Shown here piece by piece: positions 1 through 7,717 of a stretch of DNA of 20,043 nucleotides; the first letter of the stretch is position 1; the number at the start of each line of letters is the position of its first letter. The stretch is taken from assembly GCA_020850375.1 (NCBI GenBank), contig JADZET010000361.1, positions 1-20,043 of the forward strand, in the 5' to 3' direction. The notes below the pieces were generated by a model, which was not told where the DNA came from, ran no database searches, and saw only the letters and a program-made list of their open reading frames with translations. The position numbers were made by a program, and so were the translations under genes. This DNA comes from Phycisphaeraceae bacterium (GTDB lineage Bacteria; Planctomycetota; Phycisphaerae; Phycisphaerales; Phycisphaeraceae).

Positions 1-46
1 CAGCTTCCCAAGCTGAATGTCGCCGGTTCGAATCCGGTCACCCGCT
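1..46 (+). tRNA. tRNA-Gly (anticodon CCC), 3' part only
   Basis: The window opens inside the anticodon stem. Visible are the stem CAGC/GCTG around the 7-nt loop TTCCCAA with anticodon CCC at 7-9, a 5-nt variable loop, a 5-bp T-arm (22-26 with 34-38) enclosing TTCGAAT, the acceptor strand CACCCGC (39-45) and discriminator T46. CACCCGC would pair with the usual GCGGGTG start of tRNA-Gly. CCA is not encoded. The 5' half lies outside the window. Confidence 0.93.
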
Positions 47-86
47 TTGCCCCCCTTCTATGACGGCAACCATTCCCCTGCCTGCA

Positions 87-290
87 TCATATGCCGACCG
101 GACGGGCCGGCGGGGTGTGGATTGCCCGGCCCGGTCTTAACTTGCGGCCTGAGTCTGACGATAAAAAGCCTGATCGCTCCTTGGCCGGCGCCGGGGCGAC
201 AAATTTTTTTTGTTTTTCGTGAACTGCGCCTAGCCCTGCCCCGTAGAACTGGGTGACGCGGACGGGAACGCGACCCCGTCCGACGACCAT
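87..290 (-). CDS. hypothetical short ORF with a very strong ribosome binding site (doubtful)
   Basis: This is a 67-residue ORF read on the minus strand from ATG at 290. It is noted because the bases just upstream read AAGGAGGAAAGGAGAAGTCAC before the ATG, an unusually good Shine-Dalgarno with about 7 bases of spacing. The product is basic and starts MVVGRGRVPVRVTQFYG; I recognise no domain, signal peptide or membrane segment. The first 16 codons have GC-rich third positions as expected for a gene here; later codons do not, and the ORF runs through the probable terminator at 176-217. It could be a leader peptide, a lineage-specific small protein or chance. Confidence 0.25.
   Translation of the reverse strand: MVVGRGRVPVRVTQFYGAGLGAVHEKQKKFVAPAPAKERSGFLSSDSGRKLRPGRAIHTPPARPVGI
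176..217 (+). terminator. probable intrinsic terminator after tRNA-Gly
   Basis: GCTCC (176-180) can pair with GGGGC (193-197) and GGC (183-185) with GCC (190-192), around a small loop and a TT bulge. Eight T follow at 204-211 and a second T run at 213-217. A GC hairpin followed by a U-tract is the form of a Rho-independent terminator, and the tRNA-Gly is the only upstream transcription unit seen. The stem is imperfect and about 130 bases from the tRNA, so the call is moderate. Confidence 0.45.
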
Positions 291-331
291 GTGACTTCTC
301 CTTTCCTCCTTGTGCGTGCGTGACGCAGACG

Positions 332-370
332 TGAAACGACCCCTTCGCCGCAAGCGACGGGGTCGTTTCA
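332..370. terminator. strong bidirectional terminator-like hairpin
   Basis: TGAAACGACCCC (332-343) is the perfect complement of GGGGTCGTTTCA (359-370). After one mismatch the stem continues as TCGC/GCGA around the loop CGCAA, giving about 16 pairs. A bases on the 5' flank and T bases on the 3' flank are built into the stem, the look of a bidirectional intrinsic terminator, although the T-tract after it (CATTTG) is short. It separates the tRNA-side transcripts from the polysaccharide cluster. It could instead be a 5'-UTR structure for the minus-strand ORF starting at 290. Confidence 0.6.
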
Positions 371-645
371 TTTGCCGGCCCAACGACCCGAGCAGACTGC
401 CACACCCAGCGGACGGGTTATCGGAGCATCCCCCCATGGCTCGGGGGCTGGTGAACGACGTAACCCCTTTGCTAATCCGCGCCGAGGTGGCCTGGGGCGT
501 TAAGTGGGCGGGGTGTTCGGACGATGTCTTCCTTGCGGTCTGTAACGGATTTACCGGCCGGGTAAGTCGTCGGCCCATGGTGGCAGCGTGCCACCGCCGG
601 GCGGGCAGGAAACCAAGCCGGGGGACATGCAGGAGAGCCTGGACG
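371..645 (+). other. non-coding leader of the polysaccharide cluster
   Basis: No convincing gene is seen here. One plus-strand frame stays open from 310 into the permease gene, but its predicted peptide has no permease character before about 700. A perfect 7-bp hairpin GGTGGCA-GCG-TGCCACC lies at 579-595. I find no convincing -35/-10 pair and no JUMPstart/ops element. The cluster promoter is presumably in this stretch because a terminator-like hairpin precedes it, but I cannot place it. Confidence 0.5.
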
Positions 646-648
646 TTG
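631..648 (+). promoter_or_regulatory. ribosome binding site used to choose the permease start
   Basis: AGGAG at 631-635 lies 10 bases before an in-frame TTG at 646-648. Other in-frame starts are ATG 577, with no comparable AGGAG just upstream, and GTG 703. The TTG start gives a 302-residue protein with a short N-terminal tail, close to the usual length of this permease family. Confidence 0.45.
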
Positions 649-1554
649 TCAGCTGTCACGCCCCTTGACGTCGAGTCCGTCACCGCGGCCACCCCCCCCA
701 CCGTGGCCACCGTCGATCGAACTGCCCCGCCGGGGCGGGAGGTGGTCCTTCGTGCGGGCAGGTGGAGCTGGCTCGGCGAGCTGCGCGAGCTGTGGGCCTA
801 CCGCGATCTGGTCTGGCTGCTGGGCCTGCGCGACGTGCAGGTGCGCTACAAGCAGACGGCGCTGGGAGCGGCGTGGGCGGTGCTTCAGCCGCTGATGACG
901 ATGGTGGTGCTCAACCTCTTCTTCGGGCGGCTGCTGGGGGTGGCGCAGCACGTGCACGGGATCCCGTACCCGATCTTTGTGATCGCGGGGCTGCTGCCGT
1001 GGACGCTCTTCTCCACGGCGGTGACGGCCTCGAGCAACAGCTTCGTCACCCACGCGGGGATCCTCCAGAAGGCCTACTTCCCGCGTCTGGCGGTGCCGAT
1101 CGCGGCCGTGGGGGCGCCGCTGGTGGACTTCGCGGTGGGGCTGGTGGTGCTCGCGGGGATGATGGCCTGGTTCAGCGTGCCGCTAAGCTGGAAGCTGCTG
1201 TTCTTGCCGCTGCTCCTGGCCTCGACGCTGACGGCGGTGCTGGGGATCGGGATCCTGCTGGCGAGCATCACGGTCTGGTACCGGGACTTCCGGCACGTGA
1301 TCGGGTTCATGCTGCAGGTCGGGTTCTTCCTGACGCCGGTGATTTATCCGGTCAAGATCGTGCGCGAGGAGTTCCAGGCGCTGCTGTCGCTCAACCCCAT
1401 CGGGGGGGTGATCGAGGCGTTTCGGGCGGTGATCCTGGACAAGCCGATCCCGTGGATGCACTGGTCGATCTCCGCGACGGTGGGCTGCCTGGCCCTGGTC
1501 GTGGGGCTGATGCACTTCGTCCGCATGGAGCGCCGCTTCGCGGACGTGGTGTGA
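646..1554 (+). CDS. wzm: ABC-2 type polysaccharide export permease (Wzm/TagG-like)
   Basis: This is the membrane subunit of an ABC exporter that moves lipid-linked polysaccharide across the cytoplasmic membrane. After a Pro/Thr-rich N-terminal tail of about 35 residues comes the amphipathic region and family motif RYKQTALGAAWAVLQPL (from about residue 67). About six hydrophobic segments follow, including TMVVLNLFFGRLLGV, PIFVIAGLLPWTLF, VDFAVGLVVLAGMMAWF, LLLASTLTAVLGIGILLASI and FMLQVGFFLTPVIYP. The ATPase partner begins 31 bases after the stop, the standard wzm-wzt order. The start is uncertain: TTG 646 is preferred for its AGGAG; ATG 577 and GTG 703 are alternatives. Family membership is secure; the exact substrate (O-antigen, capsule or other glycan) is not visible. 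Confidence 0.9.
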   Translation: MSAVTPLDVESVTAATPPTVATVDRTAPPGREVVLRAGRWSWLGELRELWAYRDLVWLLGLRDVQVRYKQTALGAAWAVLQPLMTMVVLNLFFGRLLGVAQHVHGIPYPIFVIAGLLPWTLFSTAVTASSNSFVTHAGILQKAYFPRLAVPIAAVGAPLVDFAVGLVVLAGMMAWFSVPLSWKLLFLPLLLASTLTAVLGIGILLASITVWYRDFRHVIGFMLQVGFFLTPVIYPVKIVREEFQALLSLNPIGGVIEAFRAVILDKPIPWMHWSISATVGCLALVVGLMHFVRMERRFADVV

Positions 1555-1585
1555 ACTGACGCGTCACGTATTGAGAGAACGCAGG

Positions 1586-2866
1586 ATGAGCCAGGATGTG
1601 ATCGAGATCGAGGGTCTGAGCAAGCGTTACCGGCTGGGCCGGCTGCGTGATCCGCAGGCGAACGTCGGCGAGGCGCTGGTCAACGCGGGCCGGCGGGCTC
1701 TGGGGCGGCTGCGCCGATTCGGCCGTCCGTCGGACAACGGGCAGGACGCGAGCTTCTGGGCGCTCGACGACGTGAGCTTCGCGGTCGAACGGGGGCAGGT
1801 GCTCGGCGTGATCGGCCGCAACGGCGCGGGCAAGAGCACGCTGCTGAAGATCCTGTCGCGGATCACCGAGCCGACGCGGGGGAAGGTGACGCTTCGCGGG
1901 CGGGTGGGCAGTTTGCTCGAGGTGGGCACGGGGTTTCACCCGGAGCTGAGCGGGCGTGAGAACATCTTCCTCAACGGGGCGATCCTGGGGATGCGACGGC
2001 GGGAGATCGCGGCGAAGTTCGAGCAGATCGTCGAGTTCGCCGAGGTCGGGCGGTTCCTGGACACGCCGGTCAAACGATACTCGAGCGGGATGTACGTTCG
2101 GCTGGCCTTCGCGGTGGCGGCACACCTTGAGCCGGAGGTGCTGATCGTCGACGAGGTGCTGGCGGTGGGCGACGCGGGGTTTCAGAAGAAGTGCCTGGGG
2201 AAGATGGGCGAGGTGGCGGGCGAAGGCCGGACGGTGCTCTTGGTCAGCCACCAGATGTCGGCGATCCAGAGCCTGTGCCATCGGGTGGTGGTGCTCGACG
2301 GCGGGCGGGTGGCATACGCGGGGAATACGGCCGAGGGCGTGGGGCATTACCTGCGGAGCCTGCGTCCGCAGAGGGGATCGCAGGACCTGATCAGCCACAC
2401 GGCTCGCCAGGGCGACGGGCGGATCACCATCCAGTCGATGCAGCTCCGCGACGCCGAGGGGCACGAGATTGACCGCGTGATCTGCGGTCAGAAGTTGGTG
2501 CTGGCGATCGGGTATCGGGTGCAGGGCGGGTCGGCGGTCAGCCGGGTCGTGCCGAGCTTCGCCATCCGGGACAGCCGGGGGGTGTCGCTGATCCTGCACC
2601 GCAGCAGCTTCCTTGGGCAGCGGTTTGACGACCTGACGGGCGAGGGGGAGTTCACCTGCGTGATCCCGCGACTGCCGCTGACGGCGGGGCAATATGAAGT
2701 GGGGCTGAACATCGAGGTGGACGGGCGGGTGAGCGACAACCTCGTGGCGGGGGGATTGAGCGTTGAGGACGGTGACTTTTTCGGGACCGGTTGCGGGGGC
2801 CACCCGGGCCACAGCCCCGTGCTGATGGAAGGAGACTGGGCATGCCAACCGCTCAGGGCCGCCTGA
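1586..2866 (+). CDS. wzt: ABC transporter ATPase for polysaccharide export with C-terminal Wzt-like domain
   Basis: This 426-residue protein powers export with the preceding permease. The nucleotide-binding domain has Walker A GRNGAGKST (77-85), the signature YSSGM (165-169, in place of LSGGQ, usual for Wzt/TagH/KpsT proteins) and Walker B LIVDE ending at D189-E190, followed by the D-loop region VLAVGD and the switch segment LLVSHQM. Residues from about 270 to the end form an extra domain rich in beta-strand-like sequence. Its position and length match the Wzt C-terminal domain, which in O8/O9a-type systems binds the capped non-reducing end of the glycan. ATG 1586 is chosen over TTG 1571 because the family start MSQDVIEIEGLSKRY aligns there. 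The 3' end overlaps the next gene by 25 bases. Confidence 0.93.
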   Translation: MSQDVIEIEGLSKRYRLGRLRDPQANVGEALVNAGRRALGRLRRFGRPSDNGQDASFWALDDVSFAVERGQVLGVIGRNGAGKSTLLKILSRITEPTRGKVTLRGRVGSLLEVGTGFHPELSGRENIFLNGAILGMRRREIAAKFEQIVEFAEVGRFLDTPVKRYSSGMYVRLAFAVAAHLEPEVLIVDEVLAVGDAGFQKKCLGKMGEVAGEGRTVLLVSHQMSAIQSLCHRVVVLDGGRVAYAGNTAEGVGHYLRSLRPQRGSQDLISHTARQGDGRITIQSMQLRDAEGHEIDRVICGQKLVLAIGYRVQGGSAVSRVVPSFAIRDSRGVSLILHRSSFLGQRFDDLTGEGEFTCVIPRLPLTAGQYEVGLNIEVDGRVSDNLVAGGLSVEDGDFFGTGCGGHPGHSPVLMEGDWACQPLRAA

Positions 2867-3711
2867 GTCTGGGTCGTCTGCTGCCGCCACGGGAGTGGTG
2901 GGCGGAGTGGGTCCTTGGACGTGTGCTGCGTCGGTACGTGCCGGTGCGGCATCCGTGCGGGTTTGAGCTGTTGTTTGAAGCCCGGGAGCGGCCGGTGCAC
3001 ACGATGAGGCACGGGTTCGACGATCGGGGGCTGATCCGCTGCCTTCAATCGCGGCTGCGAGCGGGACAGACGGTCGTCGACATCGGCGGTTGCCGGGGGG
3101 CGGTGACGATCGCGGCGAGCCGGGTTGTTGGGCCGACCGGACGGGTGATCTGTTTTGAGCCGGACCCGGACAATTACGCACGGCTGCTGCTGAACCTTCG
3201 GCGCAACGGGTCGCCGGACAACGTGACGGTGGTGAGCGCGGCGGTGTTCGACCGCGAGGGGCAGCTTGAGTTGCAGCAGTTCGGGCACGAGGCTCGCGGG
3301 TGGAGCACGCTCGGGCGGTTCGAGCTTGATGGACACCGACCGGTGGCCAGCGTGCCGGTGCGGACGGTGACGCTCGATGGGTACTGTCGGGAGAACGGGA
3401 TTGAGCGGATCGACGTGCTCAAGATCGACGCCGAAGGGGCTGAGCCGCAGGTGCTGGCCGGGGCGCGGGAGCTGATCGGGCGCGGGGCGGTTGGTGAGGT
3501 CTACTTCGAAATCTCCCGCAAGCCGCTCGAGGGACTGGGGCACACGGTTGACGACGTGCTCAATCCGCTGCTGGGGCTGGGGTGCCGGTTCGAGCTGGTG
3601 CGGGTCGATGGATCGACGCAGGTGGTCGAGCCCGAGGCGATCCACCAATCGTCCTGGGGCGACTACCGGGCGGTGCTGCCCGCGGCGGACACGACGCGCG
3701 CGGCGGCGTGA
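2842..3711 (+). CDS. FkbM family SAM-dependent methyltransferase
   Basis: This 289-residue protein is predicted to O-methylate a sugar or glycan end using S-adenosylmethionine. The SAM-binding motif VVDIGGCRGAV lies at about 78-88, followed by ICFEPDPDNYARLLLNL with the acidic residue that binds the ribose. The FkbM hallmark VLKIDAEGAEPQVLAGA is in the C-terminal half. ATG 2842 has a good AAGGAGA 6 bases upstream, inside the end of the ATPase gene, indicating translational coupling. Its place directly after wzt fits a chain-modifying or chain-terminating role, by analogy with methyl or phosphate capping enzymes that set length in ABC-dependent pathways; that is inference. The protein ends in RAAA. 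Confidence 0.88.
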   Translation: MPTAQGRLSLGRLLPPREWWAEWVLGRVLRRYVPVRHPCGFELLFEARERPVHTMRHGFDDRGLIRCLQSRLRAGQTVVDIGGCRGAVTIAASRVVGPTGRVICFEPDPDNYARLLLNLRRNGSPDNVTVVSAAVFDREGQLELQQFGHEARGWSTLGRFELDGHRPVASVPVRTVTLDGYCRENGIERIDVLKIDAEGAEPQVLAGARELIGRGAVGEVYFEISRKPLEGLGHTVDDVLNPLLGLGCRFELVRVDGSTQVVEPEAIHQSSWGDYRAVLPAADTTRAAA

Positions 3712-3739
3712 GGACTGTGGGGCAAGCGAGGAGCATGCC

Positions 3740-4387
3740 ATGAGCCAGGGGCTGCTGAGACTGGTGCGACGAGCCGAGGACGCCCTGCAACGCCGGGAGG
3801 ATCAGGCGCTGCGCCGGCGCGGGCTGGCGACGGCGAAGCGGTTGTTCGCTGAGCATTCGCCACTGCGGCTGGACCTCGGCTGCGGGGGGCAGGCGAGGGA
3901 AGGGTTCGTGGGCGTGGACCTGTGCCCGTCGGCGGACCTGCACTGGAATCTGTGCTGGGGGCTGCCGTTCCCGGATGGGAGCGTGGCGGAGATTCGTTCG
4001 GACCACTGTCTGGAGCACCTGCCGTTGACGACGGTGATGACGGTGTTGCGCGAGGCGCATCGGGTGCTGCGGGACGGGGGGCGGCTTAGCTTCACGATCC
4101 CGCACGTCGATCCCTACCTCGACGCGTATCGCCGGGGGGATGCGGCCTTTCTGCAGGAGAAGATCTTCGACGTGCCGGCGGGGACGGACGTGCTCTACGA
4201 GACGCCGTTCGACCGGATCGCGTGGCTGCTGCACCGAGACGGGGAGCATCGGTCGCTGTTCGATGCGGCGTCGATCGTGGCCAAGGTGCGGCGGGCGGGG
4301 TTCGGCGAGGCCTGGACGCGGGGATATGACGCGGCGCAGGACATTCATCCGCGGTTTTCCTCGTGCTATGTGGAGGCCGTCAAGTGA
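3740..4387 (+). CDS. class I SAM-dependent methyltransferase-like protein
   Basis: This 215-residue protein has a class I methyltransferase fold: motif I DLGCGG (45-50), GVDL with the acidic ribose-binding residue (58-61), a short motif around DHCLEHLP, and VLREAHRVLRDGGRLSFTIP. This arrangement is common in methyltransferases of glycan and lipopolysaccharide clusters. The N-terminal 40 residues are charged and probably helical. The central part (HVDPYLDAYRRGDAAFLQEK) is the variable substrate region. ATG 3740 has GAGGAG 7 bases upstream. The stop overlaps the next GTG start (GTGA). The acceptor is unknown. Confidence 0.8.
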   Translation: MSQGLLRLVRRAEDALQRREDQALRRRGLATAKRLFAEHSPLRLDLGCGGQAREGFVGVDLCPSADLHWNLCWGLPFPDGSVAEIRSDHCLEHLPLTTVMTVLREAHRVLRDGGRLSFTIPHVDPYLDAYRRGDAAFLQEKIFDVPAGTDVLYETPFDRIAWLLHRDGEHRSLFDAASIVAKVRRAGFGEAWTRGYDAAQDIHPRFSSCYVEAVK

Positions 4388-5583
4388 TCCTGCTCGGCGA
4401 CATCTGCCCGGGAGTGTGGCCGTCGCGGATGGACTTCGGCGACGCGTGGGTGCTGTGCAACCTTGAGGGGCCGGTGTGGGACCGTGCCACGCCGCCGACG
4501 CCCGCGGTCAAGGCGGGGCCGACGCTGTATTCGAACACGCTGCCGGCGACCGGTGGGCCGGTGGTGGCGAGCCTGGCCAACAACCATCTGATGGACCTGG
4601 GCACGGACGGCCTGACCAGCACGCTGGTGCAACTGGCCCTGCGGCATTGGGTCGGCGTCGGGGCGGGCGGGAATCTGGATGAGGCGCGTCGTCTGGTCAT
4701 GATCGACGACCACGGGACACGCGTGGCAGTGATCGCCTGCGCGGAGGCACAGTTCGGCGTGGCGGGGACGCAACGCGCGGGGGTGGCGGAGATGGGGCCC
4801 TGGGTTCATCGGGCGATTGCACGGGCTCGCGAGCAAGCGGATGCGGTGATTGTCAGCGTGCATGCGGCGCTCGAGGCGTCGCCGTGGCCGGCGCCGTGGC
4901 TGCGGGAGCTGTATCGCTCGTGGATCGACGCCGGGGCGGCGATCGTGCACGGTCACCATGCGCACGTGCCGCAGGGGTATGAGCATTACCGGGACGGGCT
5001 GATCTTCTACGGACTGGGCAATGCGCTGGTCGACCCGGCCGCGTGGAAGGACCGGCCGCACGGGCTGTGGTCGGTCGGGGCGGATATCCGCTGGAGCCAT
5101 GGTCGGCCCGAGGCGGAGTTGCTGGCGTTCCGCTGCGTGGAGCAGGACCGGACTTTGATGCTCGAGCCGGGCAGTCTGTCCGAGTCTGACGTGGCGGGAT
5201 ATTGGCGCGATGCGATGGAGCCGCTCAAGGACGAGCCGCTGCTGCACGGGCTGTGGCAGGAGGCGGCGATCCGGGGCTATGAGCATCACTACCGGCAGTA
5301 CCTGCGGCTGGGAGGCGTGGGCGGTCGGGCGAGCGTGCGGCCGTCGTGGTGGTCAAGCCTGCGTCGGCTGGGGCGAGCCGAGAATGCCACGCAGCCACGG
5401 AACTGGGACCTCTTGCTCTGGCACGTGCTGTTCGCCTGCCCGAGCCATCAGCACGCGATCGCCGAGGCGTTGGGCGTGCTCGGCGGGGAGCGGCCGGACC
5501 TGCGCACGGCTCGGACGAGGGAGCTGGCGGATCGGTACATGCCCTGGTCGGTCACCACGCTGGGCGGAAGGGAGGCGGCATGA
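4384..5583 (+). CDS. CapA/PgsA-like metallophosphatase-fold protein
   Basis: This 399-residue protein has the metal-site pattern of the CapA (poly-gamma-glutamate capsule) family: LLGDICPG with D6, NLEGP (26-30), SLANNHLMD (N66, N67, H68, D71), VSVHA with H160, and HGHHAHVPQGYE (H189-H194), then IFYGLGNAL. Residues from about 270 to 399 are an extra region I do not recognise. No signal peptide is seen, so it probably acts in the cytoplasm, unlike secreted or anchored CapA. Start is GTG 4384 in the GTGA overlap. CapA-family proteins in glycan loci are variously linked to polymer modification or release; the reaction here cannot be assigned. It is coupled to the next gene through ATGA. Confidence 0.8.
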   Translation: MILLGDICPGVWPSRMDFGDAWVLCNLEGPVWDRATPPTPAVKAGPTLYSNTLPATGGPVVASLANNHLMDLGTDGLTSTLVQLALRHWVGVGAGGNLDEARRLVMIDDHGTRVAVIACAEAQFGVAGTQRAGVAEMGPWVHRAIARAREQADAVIVSVHAALEASPWPAPWLRELYRSWIDAGAAIVHGHHAHVPQGYEHYRDGLIFYGLGNALVDPAAWKDRPHGLWSVGADIRWSHGRPEAELLAFRCVEQDRTLMLEPGSLSESDVAGYWRDAMEPLKDEPLLHGLWQEAAIRGYEHHYRQYLRLGGVGGRASVRPSWWSSLRRLGRAENATQPRNWDLLLWHVLFACPSHQHAIAEALGVLGGERPDLRTARTRELADRYMPWSVTTLGGREAA

Positions 5584-7001
5584 GCGCGGCCGTCCCCCGC
5601 ACAGAGCCGTTGGCCGTCACCGACTGGCTGGCGTCGGAGCCGGTGTTCTATCACGAGAAGACCGGGGCGGTCGGTCGGCGGATGCGGGACGTCTTCGACC
5701 CGGCGGACTTCGAGTTCGACGGGCAGGGGCTTCGCAACTACCTGACGTTCGGCTACAGCGTGCTGGGGCGGACGCCGGTGCGGCACGTGCGGATGCTGCC
5801 GCCCTGCTGCCGGCTGATCCGCGACGGGGCGACGCCGCGGGTTGAGCGGGATGCCGACCCGGCGTTGGCGTGGCTCGGAAGGACGACGCACGAGCATGAC
5901 GTGCTGGACCTCTTGAGTGATCGCGTGCGGCAATGGGAGGGGCAGTCGCGCGGGGCGATCGTCATCCCGACCAGCGGCGGGTTCGATTCCCGGCTGCTGA
6001 CGTTGATGATCCGGGATCGGCAGCGGGTGCGGGCCTTCACGTATGGGCTGAGCGACCGGCAGGCACAGTCGACGGAAGTCGTCCACGCCGAGGCGCTGGC
6101 GCGGACGCTCGGGACGCCGTGGCGGATGATCGAGCTGGGGGACTACCACCGTGAGTTTGACGCGTGGGACCGGCTCTTCGGCCCGAGCACGCACGCGCAT
6201 GGGATGTACCAGATCGAGTTCTACCGCAAGGTGCTCGAGCAAGTGGCGTACGGCTCGCCGATGCTCAGCGGGATCGTCGGGGATCTCTGGGCGGGCAGCG
6301 CCCCCCTGCCGACGATCGAACGGCCCGAGGATCTGGCGCGGCTGGGTTACTCGCACGGCATGAACGCCGATGCCTCGCAGTGCCTGCTGCCCCGTCTCGG
6401 AAGTGACGACGAGGCGCGGGCGTATCTGGCGGAGCGGCGCGCGGTGCTGGACGACCCGGCGATGCGGATCGTCGAGCTGGTGCGGTTCAAGATGGTGCTG
6501 CTGCGCTACCTGCTGCTGGTGCCGGGGACGCTGGGGCTGCGGCCCTGGTCGCCGTTCCTGGACGTGGAGGTGGCGATGTCGATGGTGCGGCTGCCCGAGC
6601 AGCGGCGGCGGAATCGGCAGTGGCAGCGGGACTTCTTCGCGCGTCAGGGCGTGGACTTCGAGTCGATGGGGCTGGCGTCGAGCCGGGCGAACACCCTGAA
6701 CCTGCGGGCGATGGAGCGCGTGGCGCCGCCCCCGCTGGATGAGCGGCTGCTGGGGCAGATCGTGCGGCGGGATTACGTGCGGCGGATCAACCGGCACGTG
6801 GCGGGGCGAACCTTCAGCGACGCGGTGACGCAGGGACGGCTGAGCCTGGCGGCGGAGCGATGGACGCCGCGCCTGGCGCGTGGGGCGCGGGAGCGCCGGC
6901 TCGAGGCTTACTTTGCGTACCTGGCCCTCAAACCTCTGGACAACCTGCTGCGCGCCCGGGAGGCGGGGAGCGGCATTTATCCGTCGGCCCGAGCGGCCTG
7001 A
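5580..7001 (+). CDS. asparagine synthetase-like protein lacking the glutaminase domain
   Basis: This 473-residue protein carries the ATP-pyrophosphatase domain of the AsnB family. The PP-loop PTSGGFDS is at about 130-137, with downstream conserved-type segments RPWSPFLDVEVAMSMVRLP and RYLLLVPGTLGLR. The N-terminal class II glutaminase domain is missing: there is no catalytic Cys2. Only about 130 residues precede the PP-loop, and they retain YLTFGYSVLGRTPVRHVRMLPP, which resembles the end of a glutaminase domain. It should therefore use ammonia, or activate a carboxylate for another amine, rather than hydrolyse glutamine. Such proteins occur in glycan and exosortase-linked loci, possibly amidating sugar acids. 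The ATG overlaps the upstream stop (ATGA), with GGGAGGCGGC just before it. Confidence 0.82.
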   Translation: MSAAVPRTEPLAVTDWLASEPVFYHEKTGAVGRRMRDVFDPADFEFDGQGLRNYLTFGYSVLGRTPVRHVRMLPPCCRLIRDGATPRVERDADPALAWLGRTTHEHDVLDLLSDRVRQWEGQSRGAIVIPTSGGFDSRLLTLMIRDRQRVRAFTYGLSDRQAQSTEVVHAEALARTLGTPWRMIELGDYHREFDAWDRLFGPSTHAHGMYQIEFYRKVLEQVAYGSPMLSGIVGDLWAGSAPLPTIERPEDLARLGYSHGMNADASQCLLPRLGSDDEARAYLAERRAVLDDPAMRIVELVRFKMVLLRYLLLVPGTLGLRPWSPFLDVEVAMSMVRLPEQRRRNRQWQRDFFARQGVDFESMGLASSRANTLNLRAMERVAPPPLDERLLGQIVRRDYVRRINRHVAGRTFSDAVTQGRLSLAAERWTPRLARGARERRLEAYFAYLALKPLDNLLRAREAGSGIYPSARAA

Positions 7002-7036
7002 ATGAAAACCCTTCCGGCCGCGGCCGGACCGTGAGC

Positions 7037-7717
7037 ATGACCATGACGATGATCGCCACACCGAGTTCGCACTACCAGGGCCAGGCTGGGCGGCAGTACT
7101 TCGCCTACCAGAACGCGGGCGGGTCGCGGCGGGGGCGGATCAACGCCCGCAAGTTCGCGGCGTTCGTCGGGGCGGAGGACGTGGTGCTGGACTTCGGGTG
7201 CGGCAACGGGTCGATGCTGGCCCACCTCGACGCGCGGGAGCGGATCGGCGTGGAGGTCAACCCGGCGGCGCGGGCGACGGCGATCGCGATGGGGTTGACG
7301 TGCCATGAGTCGCTGGCCGCGGTCAAGGACAACAGCGTCGACGTGGCAGTGTCGAATCACGTGCTCGAGCACGTGCCGTCGCCGCTGGCGTCGCTGGTGG
7401 AGCTGCGGCGCGTGCTGCGGCCGCAGGGGCGGGTGGTGCTGTGCCTGCCCATCGACGACTGGCGGACACAGCGGACGTTCACCAAGCCTGACATCAACCG
7501 GCACCTTTACACCTGGACGCCCCGGCTGCTGGGCAACCTCATGGTGGAGGCGGGGTACAAGGTCGGACAGGTCAGCGTCCTGACCCACGCGTGGCCCGAG
7601 CGTTCGTGGGAGTACTGGGACAGCAAACTGCCGGTGAGGTGGTTCGACGCGCTGTGCTGGTGGACGTCGGTGCGGCTGCGCCGGCGGCAGATCATCGCCT
7701 GGGGGATCAAACTGTGA
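7037..7717 (+). CDS. class I SAM-dependent methyltransferase (Methyltransf_11-like)
   Basis: This 226-residue protein has motif I VVLDFGCGNGS (49-59), IGVEVNP with the acidic ribose contact, the SNHVLEHVPSPL segment typical of this family, and ELRRVLRPQGRVVLCLP. The C-terminal third contains an aromatic-rich stretch (SWEYWDSKLPVRWFDALCWW) that may be a membrane-surface or substrate contact. The start is uncertain: GTG 7031, ATG 7037 and ATG 7043 are all in frame and none has a strong Shine-Dalgarno. Unlike most genes here it is separated from its upstream neighbour, by 35 bases. The likely role is methylation of a sugar in the exported glycan; the acceptor is not known. Confidence 0.82.
   Translation: MTMTMIATPSSHYQGQAGRQYFAYQNAGGSRRGRINARKFAAFVGAEDVVLDFGCGNGSMLAHLDARERIGVEVNPAARATAIAMGLTCHESLAAVKDNSVDVAVSNHVLEHVPSPLASLVELRRVLRPQGRVVLCLPIDDWRTQRTFTKPDINRHLYTWTPRLLGNLMVEAGYKVGQVSVLTHAWPERSWEYWDSKLPVRWFDALCWWTSVRLRRRQIIAWGIKL

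Noticed and set aside
17..256. 79-residue plus-strand ORF at the left edge
   Set aside because: It starts inside the tRNA and crosses the probable terminator; no domain or binding site.
310..645. N-terminal extension of the permease
   Set aside because: The added 112 residues are Arg/Cys-rich, overlap the hairpin at 332-370 and have no permease character.
541..645. Possible riboswitch ahead of the permease (hairpin plus GGAAACC)
   Set aside because: I could not match it to the conserved cores of the cyclic-di-GMP, cobalamin or glycine classes.
371..645. JUMPstart/ops element for RfaH control
   Set aside because: No GGCGGTAG-type sequence is present upstream of the cluster.
1391..3181. 596-residue open frame on the minus strand
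   Set aside because: It is antisense to clear wzm/wzt/FkbM genes, is Pro/Arg/His-rich with no domain, and arises from GC-rich third positions.
5448..7061. 537-residue open frame on the minus strand
   Set aside because: It is antisense to the AsnB-like gene with good motifs and shows only Arg/Pro/His-rich sequence.
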